From Hydractinia symbiolongicarpus (Eukaryota; Cnidaria; Hydrozoa; Anthoathecata; Hydractiniidae): a stretch of 64,000 nt of DNA. The stretch covers positions 29,814,001-29,878,000 of the forward strand of contig NC_079882.1 in assembly GCF_029227915.1 (NCBI RefSeq), read 5' to 3'. Shown here one piece after another: positions 46,760 through 60,377 of this stretch. Under the pieces are notes generated by a model. It was not told the DNA's origin. It ran no database searches and saw only the letters and a program-made list of their open reading frames with translations. Positions within the stretch are counted from its first letter, which is position 1; each line of letters opens with the position of its first letter. A program made the position numbers and the translations under genes.

Positions 46760-48734
46760 GTTGAGAAGTTTGCGATCACTGAGGATAAAGACAACATCCC
46801 TGAGTCATCTTAAATATCATATTGGCCATCAAAATATAACTGAAAACGACAGAAATTATTCATAAAGAGGTTGTCTAGACGTCTATATGATTCTAAAGTG
46901 TTTAGAACTTCTTGCAATTTGTTCTTTGGAGCGGTCCGTTTATTACACGCCATTCTTCGGAATGTTTGGGGATTGAGCTTAGGAAGTCTTTTTGTAGCCC
47001 TTTTAACAAGACTGTAAAACGCATTCGCGGTAAGTAAAAACTGCCGTATTTTATCACTCCGTTCTTTTTGCGTGAGGTCGCTAAGAACGAAAATGAAAGA
47101 AACTCTATTTGTTGAATACAAATATTATGATATATTTTGTAGCTTTAAATTTTTTAAAAAATAAATAAATAAAGAATTGATGTTTCAAGTTTCTGAAAAA
47201 AATTGTCTGTTTATCGAATGCAGACAATTTCAAACAAATGAGCATAATTATTTGGTGACGTCACAAGTGTGGACTTGTTAATTAGCGTGTCTAGATATTC
47301 GCGTTATTTAGGTACTTAATATTTTTAACTATATCTAATCAAATAAAGAAAAAGCTGCAACAGGTACCTTAGTTTCATTGCAACGCGAACTTAAAGGTAT
47401 AGTCACACTACAAGCTTTGACATGTAACGACATAGTATGACAAGTGTCATTGATGTTGTTACCAAACTAACATAGCAAATGGTAGAATCTGCTTTATTCT
47501 GTCCTTAACTTCGATTAGGTGCTGCTTTTAATCAGGTGCGATTAGAATGAATCTCGAGATTCCAAGAAATAGTAAACAATCCCTAAGTTTTCTGATTTAC
47601 GTTCAAAAATTATTTGCTTGCGGTTGATTATTTATGAATAATGTGTCTTATTCACTATACAATTTCAATCTTCTAAATGCTTGTTCAAATTTCGGAGGTA
47701 TTAAAAGTGGGGCAACCCTTAAGCTGATGTTAATATAACCTCAGCTATCCGCATTGTTTCTCATAAAGAGATTTGCGTGTGCCAAGTTTTTGTAGGTGAG
47801 AAGAAGCATGCACGCTTGAAATATATAATCGTATAAAATAAAAGGATAAAATCTCAACATGCTAATAAGCAAACTGCCAGTCTAAGTTTTTTTCTGTTAA
47901 ATGGAACTTTCTCGTGTGTCCGCCGTATGATCTACTAAATCAGTTATTGTTATTGTTATTTAGCAAAGGCTCATATTTTGAATTTCAAATTTTCAGAATT
48001 ATTATTTTTCTTTAACCTGAACATATACAAATACATATTTTCTAAAGGAAACTTTGTTTCAAGATCAGTGGTTGCATACGAGTTATTCTCGACCAATTGT
48101 ACGTCTTTAAAGAACAATGCAATGGAATTAATTAACAGTCATTTGGAAACTTTATTGACAACATTGTGTATATAAAACATCTCATATAACTTTCTAAGCA
48201 CATTAAAGTGAGTTTAGAGCAAAAAAGCCTATGTCAGATGAGCAGAGTTGATAAAAAAATGGTGAAATATATCTTAGTGTATGCTAATGCTATTACAGTA
48301 TTATAATATTTCTTTTACATTCATTTGTTGTTAAAAGTTTATCGTCTTAACGACGATATTTTTATTATAATTAAAGTGTTTATCAGTTCACGAATACGAT
48401 TTGTAAAAGCCTCGTATCTTTATAATAAGAATGCGAGGGATTCATTGACGTAAAGAAAAAGAAAAAACACATTAGGTTGAAGAGTATTTTAATAATGCAT
48501 GCATCATTTTTTTGTGCTTTAGCTCGGAGGGTAATGTTGTGATACTAAAAAGTTTATTTATTTTTTCACATCCTTTTTAGTATGCGTTATTTATCAAAAA
48601 TACTACCTAGCTAACTAAATAGAAATGGGATCTTTGCCTAATTTTTATTATTAATTTATTAATTTGATGTAATTAAAATGTCATAGAAAATTCAAACCAA
48701 ATCACCAAATACTACAGAAAAGAACAAAAAGAAG

Positions 48735-49721
48735 ATGTCGCAAGAAATTAATGTTACTTTACAATGCGCGCTATATGGAACAATTGGAATCGTATCCTTA
48801 TTCACCAATGCGCTTATTTTCCTAGTGATTGGCTGTCAAAAGAAAATGCGAACACGGAGTTACTTCTTACTGTTCAACCTGGCGTTAACTGATACTTTAA
48901 TAGTCATCATTGGAGTACCCATAACAATAGCCAACTTGAAATCAAGCCACGCGGTGACCAACGGTGTATACTGTGACATACATGGGGCATTGATGCTACT
49001 GATTTTTTGTGCGTCAAATTTCAACCTGGCATTAATAGCCGTTCACAGATACGTTTTAATCATGAAGAACGATTACTACGAGAAGTTTTTTTCTAAAACA
49101 AAAACATTCATCGCTGCTGTGTTCACTTGGGTCCTATCTGGAACTTTATTTTCGCTGCCACCCGTTCTTTTTGGGTGGGGAAGAATGAGGTATGATGCTG
49201 GCCGTGCTCACTGTATGTACGATTGGGGAAGCAGCGTGAGTTACTTAATATACTGTCAAATTCTATCATTTACTGTTCCCTTAAGCATTATGGGTTTTTG
49301 TTACTACAAAATATTAAAATACGGACATAAATGCAGAAAACGTCTGAAGAAAAGCGCCGATCGACACAATTTCGCGAAAAAAGTAACTGAAATCCGACTA
49401 ACGATAATGTTGATTATAATAGTTGTTGTTTTTATGCTTTGCTTTACACCATATGCAGTAATGATATGGCGAGAAGCTGTATTTAAGAAAAACTCGGCCG
49501 TTCTTAGCTTCGTTGCAATGTTATTTGCGTATTCGAATAGCATGTTTGATTTTTGGATTTACTCAGCGATGAGCAAAAACTTTCGAAGGGCAGGTGTTGA
49601 ATTATTCTTTAAAGTTTGCAGAAGAAAACATAAGGTATCGCCAGTTAAGCTCCCTCCACCCTCAAATTCTAATAGGGATGAAAACCAGGATGGAAAAAAG
49701 GTTTATGTGCATCATAAATAA
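48735..49721 (+). CDS. rhodopsin-class (class A) GPCR, orphan, paralogue 2
   Basis: A 328-residue single-exon receptor with the same plan as the gene at 42816. The extracellular N-terminus is short with one N-glycosylation motif (NVT). TM2 reads NLALTDTL; TM3 ends AVHRYVLIM; ECL2 has GRAHCMYDWG; TM6 reads CFTPYAV; TM7 ends in DFWIY. The Cys pair for the TM3-ECL2 disulphide is present. The C-tail is shorter than in paralogue 1 and basic. The shared odd motifs and shared intronless form show a local duplication. Tyr replaces the opsin Lys. It likely signals through a G protein at the cell surface; coupling and ligand cannot be read from sequence. Confidence 0.9.
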   Translation: MSQEINVTLQCALYGTIGIVSLFTNALIFLVIGCQKKMRTRSYFLLFNLALTDTLIVIIGVPITIANLKSSHAVTNGVYCDIHGALMLLIFCASNFNLALIAVHRYVLIMKNDYYEKFFSKTKTFIAAVFTWVLSGTLFSLPPVLFGWGRMRYDAGRAHCMYDWGSSVSYLIYCQILSFTVPLSIMGFCYYKILKYGHKCRKRLKKSADRHNFAKKVTEIRLTIMLIIIVVVFMLCFTPYAVMIWREAVFKKNSAVLSFVAMLFAYSNSMFDFWIYSAMSKNFRRAGVELFFKVCRRKHKVSPVKLPPPSNSNRDENQDGKKVYVHHK

Positions 49722-50063
49722 CATTGCGAAGGAAAACATCCCGAAAGAAGTATTTTAGTAAAGAAATCCATAAAACAGCAGGAAGAATTGGAGAAGACTG
49801 TATGATTTTGAATTCAGTTAGTGTTTTTTTTCATTTATATTCTTTAGTGAATATGTAATTTTTACATTAACCTGCGCAAGATTTCATCGTACAAATGACA
49901 CTATTGCATTTTAGGTGCAAACTGTGTTTTAGATGTTCAGTAGCCATTTGGTAAGATTATATTTATTGATCATACACCTGATTTACCTAGGGATGCTGTT
50001 GAAGAGGAATGTATATAAATGTATATAACTTTTCTCGAGTATTTTTTTCTTTGTCTTAAGATA

Positions 50064-50069
50064 AATAAA
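50064..50069 (+). promoter_or_regulatory. possible poly(A) signal of GPCR paralogue 2
   Basis: AATAAA 340 bases after the stop, followed by an A-run and a T-rich stretch. Confidence 0.4.
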
Positions 50070-51659
50070 AAATTGCTAATATGGCATTAAATTTAGCTGT
50101 TTTCTAGAAAATGTAACATTAGCCTTCTGAACATCCTTTTTTCTTGCATTCACCCCTTTGTACTCTTTTTTTGAACTGGTCCTAAGTACAGTGTACATCC
50201 CTCAGCAGAACTAAAAATGTATAACCTTGGAGTTTTTTTGACTAATCGGTTGCCTAAAGTTAAACTGAAACGTATTCAATCTAAAATAAACCCAGTTTTC
50301 AACTTTTAATAGACTTAAATGTCATCATTATACTAATCTTCTGCGCAGTGTTATTTCTATTCTAAGTTATATGCCACTACATAGTTGCTCTGACTTCATT
50401 ACAGAGAAAGTTAAAGTTTTATCATATTCATAAAAGGAATAAATTGTTTTTTTTTTCTTATCAACTAAAATTTTATAAACGCGAAAAATCTCACAGAATT
50501 TTAAATAGAGTTCTTGCACAGGGTCCTTAGTTTTCTAAGGTTTTACTACATTCTGCCTGAAAAAATCTTCCATCAATTGACAATTGGATGCGTGTGCCAT
50601 AAACAGATATTAAATGTAATTATATGCTTTATTGCACAATTAGACATTTTTCACATGCTTAATAGACGTGTGAACTACCCACAGAAATATGTTCATACTA
50701 TAAATTGAACTTTTAAACGAATTTGGCTCGTTACATGAAATAATAACGCCATAATTTATTTATGTATTTACTTATTCATCATTGCATTATTTTATTGTAA
50801 AATGACGCGTAGGATCAACCTTATTACCAGGCCCCTATGACTCCATTTTCGCGTGGAGCAAATCACTTAAATTTTTGGAAATTAAATTTCCACTCAATAG
50901 AAAATATGTTTAGAATAAAATGCATGCAGTTCGCAAACATGTAGAACATGCTCCGAAAGTTTTTTCAAACCAAGCAAAAAATCCAGTCGAATGGAAGCTC
51001 ACCTTAAATCGCTTCCCCGGTATAATAAAAAATGTAAGATGCCAAGGATGTGTTACAACTTAAAATGCATTTGTACAGATTCAAAAATATGGTGTTAATA
51101 TTGTCAGTCTTGATTCGTGGTCGGAAGGAACGCGACAAGATTAAGGAAAAGCAAAGGTTGGAGAAAAATGCGTCATTAATACAAAAATAGATTGATAATT
51201 ATGGAAACCATCAGCACATTGTGGTTTTTTTATGAGGTCATCGTCTACACAAAAGGTGTTTATGTAAATTTTGCGGTAACTGGAAAAGCATCCGACAAAA
51301 GTTTTTTTTTTTGTTTCACAAAAAGGTGTCTAGAAATTTAAGAGTAACTATCCCTAAAAATGGACTAACTTAGAAAACTATTTTTGGCCTCGATAAGACA
51401 AATTTTTGATCAAATCTTTCAATGTGTTATCTTTTACTCGATCAGCTGAAAGATTAATCACATATCAACACCCACGATAATTGTCTTTACAACCTTTAGC
51501 AGCGTTACAACTCCTTTAACCAGATTTAACGCGTTTGCATCCGTGCACGGTATTTTTAGAAATATTAGCATAAGTTTCCACGCACAGAAATGTGAGATTT
51601 AGTCACCGCTATCTACAAAACGGGTTTAATCTTATTTGATTTAAAAAATTACTTTTGCT

Positions 51660-51739
51660 ATGCAGCATGATTATAATATTTACAGAGTCTTCAGGTCATC
51701 ATGCAGCATGATTATAATATTTACTGAGTCTTCAGGTCT
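51660..51739 (+). repeat. 41-bp tandem duplication
   Basis: ATGCAGCATGATTATAATAT... occurs twice in a row with one mismatch, so it is a recent event. Confidence 0.9.
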
Positions 51740-53345
51740 ATTTAATAGACGCCTGTATGCCAAATATTTAGGTTCCATACCTGTCAGAGTTTTAGATATT
51801 ATTCATTACTGAAAACAAACCCTTAAATTTCAATGACATCCTTATACTGATCAAAATATAATAACTTTTATTAGGATTAATCTTAGAACACAACACAACT
51901 TTGTTTCCAGTTATTTCGGATTTTCAGACAAATTTTAGCGTTTTTTTTGTGCGAATAATGTTAAAATCTGAAAATATGTTATAAAACTTTTATTTGGCTG
52001 TCAGAAATTTTAAACATAATGTTAAAATTCGTGCTAGAACTAAAGTAATTGAATATTAAACAGACATTATGGACCAATTTTAAGCTTCCGATGACGTCAC
52101 GTAAGCAAAATTTTGTTCTATTTATGGCGTACTATAAGTGCGTCACTTCTACTTCATAATCCAGGTAATATGTTCAAAAAACCGTGAACCGAGAAGGGTT
52201 TAAAGGTGTACCCTGACATGAGAACTCATTGGAGATCAGTTGCAGGTACAACAAGTGCTTAGAAATTGAATTGGCGGTGCCGAACTTGTTCAGCTGTCTA
52301 ACAATTCGTAAATTTGAAAACAAACATTTTTAGACGTGTGTTCTGCATATTTCACTTTTTGAAACGCTAGCCGAAATTAATCATGATTGAGCAGTTTATT
52401 TAAGTTCAAACTTTCAGCGTTTGTGTATAAGCCACAAAGAGACGGTAACAGAGCTTTGGAGTTTTTAAATTTTCTTCATCATTTTCACTTTTGAGGACCA
52501 AACTTTCTCCGTGTTACGTAATTGCATGTATCAACAAATGTTGAAACTTACAAAAACGAGATTCGCTCATATATTTTATCTGAAGGTTTATCCTTAATAC
52601 AATAATAACAAATTTATATTTTGACCAGCAAAAACGTCACTTTTGTTGGATTTTCATGGTTTCCATAGAACAGGTTCCATTATACGTTTTTGCTTTTTTC
52701 CCTAAACTCTATTCAACCCGGATTGCAAGAGAACGAGTGGAGACCCGAATTTTAGAGAGAGGAATGGGCTGAGGTGTTGGGTGGAAACCATAACTTCCGT
52801 GCTTGGTTGGATGTCTGTGACCCAACAATAAAAAATTATGCATCGAATGATGACTCTCAGCAAAATATTTTGTTGACGTTAGCATTTTTTATTGCCACTT
52901 CAAATTAATTTTTATGATATTTATGATATTTAGAGCAATTAAAAGAAATGTGAGACAGCTTCCAAGTGCTACATTTATTTGGTGTATTTGTTCTTGATCT
53001 GAGACAGGTACTGTAAATCGAAGTGACGACGTTTGTATCAAACCTATTAAAACTGAAAAAAAAAATTATAAAAAAAAACCCCGAAAGTAGTGCGGTATAA
53101 ACAGGTGTAACCCCCAAAAATATTAACGCCCATTGGTGTAAATGGGTGGTAGTAACAAAGGCAATAAACTATGGGGCCACAATTATAGGACTTTGATGAA
53201 TAAAAGTATGTCAAGAAATTGAATATTAAACATGATGACATAGTGACACCTTTAAAATAGGCGTTACCTTTACTTCTTGGTGTTTCTATTCCAACATGAT
53301 AAAAAGTTAGATTCCATAACTTCCAATATCGTTCAGTAACATACA

Positions 53346-54062
53346 GTAGACATAAGGGACTAAATTATTTGTTCGAATCAACGAATGTTCGAATTATTGG
53401 AAATTCAGAAAAAACAAAAAGTTCAATAAAAGTTTAAAGGTTTTATGCTAAAAAAACTTTATGTTGCTCAAGGAATACAAATTGTGTTTCCATGTAAGAG
53501 GTTATGATGCTTATATCGCAAAATGGGAACCAAAGAAAAAGGAGAATTTCTTGAAACTCGATTGGAATTCGAAAATGAATTCGACAAATATGCGATTGTA
53601 GTCACCCAGAACAGCGTAGTGGTTAGATATTTAACAAAAGGAAAGAGGGAACAGTCTCATTTTTTCTTCGTGCAAGCAAAGGCAACAGCTGCAAAGTTGA
53701 AGTGACAGGGAACAGAGTAAACCTACGATAATAGATGGGTAAAATTCCTTGTAAACTTAATTTTCTTAGAAATGGCATATTAATTGATAAATTAAAAGAA
53801 AATTTGCCACCATTGATGCAATAAAATTGAAATCGTTTTTTTTTATTTCTCAAAACAACAAAAAACAAAAGTTCGAATTGTTGAGCATAGTAGCCTTGGG
53901 ACTAAAAGTTAGTTCGAATTAGCAAAATGTTCAAATTATCGGAGTTCCAATTAAGCAGCTCGAATAGGTCTTATATTTGAAACTCAAGGGACTTGGCAAT
54001 TTGTTCGAAATAACAGAAAAAGTTTTAAATTAAGGGGCATTCGAATTAACGGACGTCTACTG
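53346..54062. mobile_element. pogo-like (Tc1/mariner) non-autonomous element
   Basis: Ends CAGTAGAC (53346) and GTCTACTG (54055-54062) are inverse and flanked by TA on both sides (53344-53345 and 54063-54064), as in pogo/Tigger elements. Both flanks hold many TTCGAATTA-type words, and AAGGGACT...TTTGTTCGAA occurs near both ends. No DDE transposase is present; the centre carries a HIRAN-like coding fragment. Confidence 0.65.
53523..53850 (+). pseudogene. HIRAN-like domain fragment inside the pogo-like element
   Basis: The first frame (53523-53705) gives RLEFENEFDKYAIVV, then VVVRYLTKGK and a helix, the pattern of HIRAN-type domains (R/E-x2-N-x2-D-x-x-A-I-x-V, then a Gly/Tyr-x-Pro-like step). 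Past its stop a shifted frame gives VTGNRVN and GKIPCKLNF, which continue the family pattern. So the coding part is frameshifted and lacks both ends. It may be a captured host fragment or part of a parent element; which cannot be told here. Confidence 0.45.
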
Positions 54063-54064
54063 TA

Positions 54065-57000
54065 TTCTAGTTTTATTATGGATATTATGACAGGTAGGAA
54101 CTTTTTTGCCCCATTTAGTTTCAAAGGAACCTATTTTATAAAACTTATTTATAAAATGCTTTAGGTACAAGGTCTGTCAAAATTAACACATCGACACATC
54201 AACATTTCCATGCGAATTGGGAGAGAAGAAAAGTATTAAGAAAAAAGAAAAGTATCAGGGGTTACCCTAAGTTTCTGACTAAATTTCCCTAACTGTTTTT
54301 TTTTTTCCCAAACATGGATTTAAAATTGGTAAAAGTTTTACCAGTATTCTGTCCCTGTTGAAAAATCCATTTGTAGACGATGGAAAATATAACAACAACA
54401 TCTACAATAATAGTTTAATGTAGTCACTGGAAGAAAGATTTATTACTGTACATCGATTTCTTTTCCTGGTAATAATTAATTTTATCATCTGCCTTCAGTA
54501 AAAACCAGAAGTTGAACAAAAGACGGAATTGTTTTATAAGGGTTGTTTTATAAATATATTTAAAAAAGATTGTAGCGAAAATAATCGATTTTGTCTGTTA
54601 CAGACTGACAGGCGCACACAATTTTTATCAAATAATTAGTTATATCCATTCAAGTTTTATAAGATACAGAATATAGTACACACCATTTTATGAAATACGT
54701 AGATGAAAGAAGTTGGGGCATATTTAAAGTGAATAAAGTAAACCTTGATATACAAAAAGTGCAAGAGAGAAGAAGGAAAAAAGGACATTTCAAGTGTTCT
54801 TAAGTGCGTAGTTGGTGAGTGTTAGGTAGACGTGAAGTTTGAAATGGAAGAGTTGATGAAGTTAGAAGAATTAAAGAGGTATTTCAGGTTCAATGGCTTA
54901 AGGTTCAGCTAAAGAAAATGTAAGTTTGTAACTAGGCTGTTTGCATGCAGCTAACCTGCTAGCTAGCAAAAATAATATTTCTCCAGAACAATAGTTGTAA
55001 GAAATAGCTTTACCGGTTCATCAATTTGATAGTGGTAGTCAGCCTTTCTAATTCCGGTCGGCATACGGTAATTGTCAACACAAATGCGGACACAAATGCC
55101 GATGTGTTAACAGACAGACAAATAACATATATCGTCGGCAAAAAATTGTTGAGGTGAAAAAAATTGAATTAGAAAAGGCTACCACGTGACAGAAAGTATT
55201 TCTCATCTCTGAGTGTATTTGCAGTTATCTATCTAATGTTTGATCCTGCAGTGAACTCGGTAATACGGTATACGGTTTTTTTAGTAATTAGTTACAATTA
55301 TGGACAAAATACAATGAAACAGAACGGCTAATTTTGAATTTAGCAGCCACAAGTGACCACATTGGTTGTTTCTATATTAGAGTCGCGCATTCAATTTTTA
55401 ACAGCAAACTCAGGTCATCGGAGCATAGGTTAAATCCATACTCTTGAAACATGCGAAATGTTGCTGACGTCAGCACGGCTAGTTTTTCCAGAATTTTGCA
55501 ACTTTGTAAGGTGCGGCGGTAGAATGCTGGTGAATTTTACACGCTCCCTACCTGGCCTACATGTGCTTAAAAGTAAAGACTTTGCAGTTAGCGGGCTGCA
55601 GAGTAGCGACCATTTCACCCTTTTGGCCGTTTTGAAAATTGACGAAAAACTGAGAGAAGTCGTAATTAGTCGGTATTAGGTTAGTTAGTCATTAAACAAG
55701 GTGGCCATTTTACACAATTTAAAAGGTGGACGATTTCGTATCAAGTAACATTAAAAATGAAACAAGGAAATAACATAACGATGGTACATTTTGCCACTTC
55801 CTCTCTCCCTCTCCCTCCTTTTGCCACCCCCTCTCTCTCCTTTCTCTTTCTCCCCATAAAACTTAGTATGTTACTAACCCAGTTTGAATTAACAATTTCT
55901 CGGGCGTAGTTTTCTCCCGTGGCAAAATGTCATTTTATCGCAAAAAAAATCTTCAACCTTGGTTTGAAAAACATGCGCTTGATATGTGCATGCAAAAATG
56001 TACCTTTCGAGATAACGATAAGAAGAAAGATGAGCCGTTTATGGTTTTGATTTTTTTTGATTGCGTATAGAAAATGCATAGGCATCTTTTTTTAGTTTCC
56101 AAATTTTAAAAAAATGCATGTAGCTATATGTATACAGCTACTGAATTTACAATTACAATTTGTACAATAAGTTTGTCGCAAGATGTTGTAACAAATATTT
56201 ACATTTTTTAATGTTTAATGATGCGTTGCGCCAAAGATATCTTTCTGCAAGTTTTTTGTTTGTTTGGACAAGCAGTTTCTTGTTTACAAAATCCCGCAGG
56301 TTGAACTGCGTTACCATCTTTTCTGTAATCGCTTCTGATTGGTACAACCCGACCGAGTTGAAAAACGTTCCACCTGGGCTGAGATTATGTTCAAATCTTA
56401 TTCCTCAGTCCAAGGAGGTCTCAGCCCGATCCTGAGTTGAAATTTGAGCGCGCTGAAAGTTTCCATGTAACCAGCCCATAAATTAATTAATATAAGGAAT
56501 TTAAGTTATTTCTCTACTTCATAATAATTTGAAATCAATTTTATTTTGTTAACAAGACGTATGATATACGCAAACAACCTCGCGAATAAAGTTTGCAAAA
56601 AGCTGTCTATCAAATTGGGATTTTTGTTACGAAGTTAGACACGACATATTTTACTATTCAGATACGCAATAATATTTGTTACACACTTATTTTTCAAAAT
56701 TGATTTGTGAGACCTTCCTGAACGGAAAATTCCTCGAACTTTTAATTTTCGATGGGTCCGTCTTGGGTGAACCGACTGACAGGAAGAAGAAAGACCACAA
56801 ACCCACAAACCCCAAAATTTGCGAAATTCATTAATTCAGTTAATTCTGCCTACATTCACTTTTAAAAAGTTTGGTGGAAACACCTTTATTTACTAGTTAG
56901 TTAAACAAGTGTTTTGAACACTTGTCTTATCTTTTTAAAAAAGAAAAAAGAAAAAAAAGTAAAAATAGTTACCAAGATGAGATTCGAACACACGACGACT

Positions 57001-59027
57001 CCCGTGTCGGTGCTCAGAGAGGCAAAAATTTCCATTCTTGTAGGACACATTTGCGTTTTAATACAAGCTCACGAGCTTGTAATAATGTGAACTGAATTCT
57101 ATCATTGTTGGGTGAAATTACATTGCATCAAAAAGTACAAAAATATGGCAACTTTTGAATAGAGATTAGAGAGTCATATCAGCTGCTTTTTGCTACCAGA
57201 AATTTTATGTACCATACTTGAGATGCATTTTCACCTTACCCTGATTGAATTCTCTTTTATCTTTTTAGGATGTTATACAAAATTGTGGCTAAACTCTCGC
57301 ATTATCGACTCACCGAAACTTGAAATATTATTTTATCATTTCATGAAATGTCGTCACTTGCCGCCAAAAGGTGATTATCGATTGTTGCAATTAACCACTT
57401 TCAAAATGTGGCAAAGGATAAAAATGGCGAAGAAAGAATAAATGTCTATTGTTAATGTTGCGCTGTTTAAAAATAGACTGTAATTTACACCACAGGATTG
57501 ACATAATTCAACAAAACAAAAACATAACAAAAAAAAACGAAACTGTCAGTAGAAGAGACCTTTCATCTTTTTGACATCTGTAAGGTAAGCTAGCGTGAAT
57601 TTTTGCTTCTATTTCTTGCTGACTGCGACGTTACAACTAATTACAGGAACTGTCGTGCATAATTTTGATACAACGACCATAATACACAATTTAACTTCGC
57701 CAACCGTGTCAATATAAAAATTAAAACATAATTGTTGTGATCTGAAAATAAAAATTTATGGATGACTTTTTTTAAAAATTTACCCAAAATGAACAAAAAT
57801 AATTCCCGGAAAAGATTTTTTGGATCTGAGTCGTAAAGTGAACCCCAAATAACAAGAACATTTTATCACTTATTCCCTGCGGGAGTTTTTTCGCGGAAAC
57901 TGCTCCTTGTGCAAAAACCGGTTACAGAATGTTTGTTCGCAAAAGTAAATCCCCAAAATATATTTCTAGCATTAATAATGAACAGATAACCAGTAAGAGA
58001 AATTTGTGTTATCAAAATTCGCCATATTAGAATTCTACACAAATAAAATTTTTGTTAGCCCTATATTCTTTAAGATGCTGTTTATGGGAAACATGTACGT
58101 GGGTAACAATTAGAATGTGTACAATATGGATTTTTTCATACATATGTTTAGCTGGATCAGATGAAATTAAAACGAAACAATTCGATTTTAACTCGAACGA
58201 CGAACAAATGAAATTAAATAGCTATTTTACCATAAATAAATATAGATACAATAAAAAGAATGTCATACGATGATATAATTTTAAGAACTAATTAATGTGG
58301 ACAGGAAAACATGCCAGTTTGCTTCTTAAATCCCAAATATCAATACAAAAACATTCAAACTAAAAAGTTAAAATTCATTGCGTACAGAAAGGGATCGTAA
58401 AAATTTAAAACAACGCTAAATTTATAATAAATTCTCATGATATGGAATGATTTCGAAAGACATATAATAAACAACAACGCACAAAGAAGTTATTTTTGTC
58501 CACGTTAGCTTGTGTTAAGAAATATATTCTAAATCTACTCTAAAATATATATTTCTGCATAAATTTTTAATAAATAGTTTTTGATATATAATTATATATT
58601 ACATGTTTGTAAATAGTATATACAACAGGTTACTAAATTTTGGTAATTGGTTTGAAACATTTGTGCTTCTCAGCACAGTTCTCAGCACAGTTGTGAAACA
58701 TTCATAGTAATTTCTGCGCAGCACTCTAGCACTGTAATAATTTGCAGGCATATGTTAGATTTTTTTGCGATAAAAATTACTGCATGACAGCTCTGAAATC
58801 CTTTAATGTGTCGAAAGTTTTTTTTTTAACAGATGCTTTTTTTGAAACTTTGGTATGAAATGTAAATGTCAATATGTCAACAAATAGCAAAACAGTCTGA
58901 AAAACACAGTAAAGAAATTTTAACAAAAAGAATTAGAACAATTGAAATTTAACAGTTATTTTGTGAAGTATAGATCAAATATATTAACTCAAATTTGATA
59001 AAAGATCAATCTTCAAAGCCAACTGTT
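54065..59027. other. gene-poor stretch upstream (right) of nothing clear, left of the dehydrogenase
   Basis: AT-rich. Contents: a pyrimidine tract at 55797-55857; a block near 56370-56460 with CTGGGCTGAGATTATG and GTCTCAGCCCGATC, which looks like one arm of a dispersed inverted-repeat element; a tRNA-like word with GTTCGAATCTC on the minus strand near 56975-57010; and a possible exon at 57269. No other gene is supported. Confidence 0.4.
57269..57441 (+). CDS. possible 3'-terminal exon, unknown protein
   Basis: Strong acceptor (TCTTTTATCTTTTTAG ending at 57268), then an open frame to TAA: CYTKLWLNSRIIDSP...FHFMKCRHLPPKGDYR...MWQRIKMAKKE in outline. The peptide is well mixed for this AT-rich DNA. 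No upstream exon could be joined and no domain is recognised. Confidence 0.3.

Positions 59028-60377
<1,350 letters not shown>

Larger units (their letters stand above)
43971..48734. other. spacer between the two GPCR genes
   Basis: AT-rich. It holds a pentanucleotide repeat (44863), hairpin repeat copy B (46709) and small open frames at 45957-46151 (plus; starts MDGSFILYF) and 46810-47121 (minus; ends YFDGQYDI) with no domain, signal or splice support. Confidence 0.4.
49722..53345. other. gene-free stretch
   Basis: AT-rich 3' flank of the second GPCR and beyond. It contains the duplication at 51660. No supportable gene. Confidence 0.5.

Noticed and set aside
42816-49721. Opsin photoreceptors
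   Set aside because: The retinal-binding Lys position in TM7 is Tyr in both receptors.
56975-57010. tRNA gene on the minus strand
   Set aside because: A B-box-like GTTCGAATC is present, but the T-stem pairs poorly and no A-box or acceptor pairing was found; probably a SINE remnant at most.
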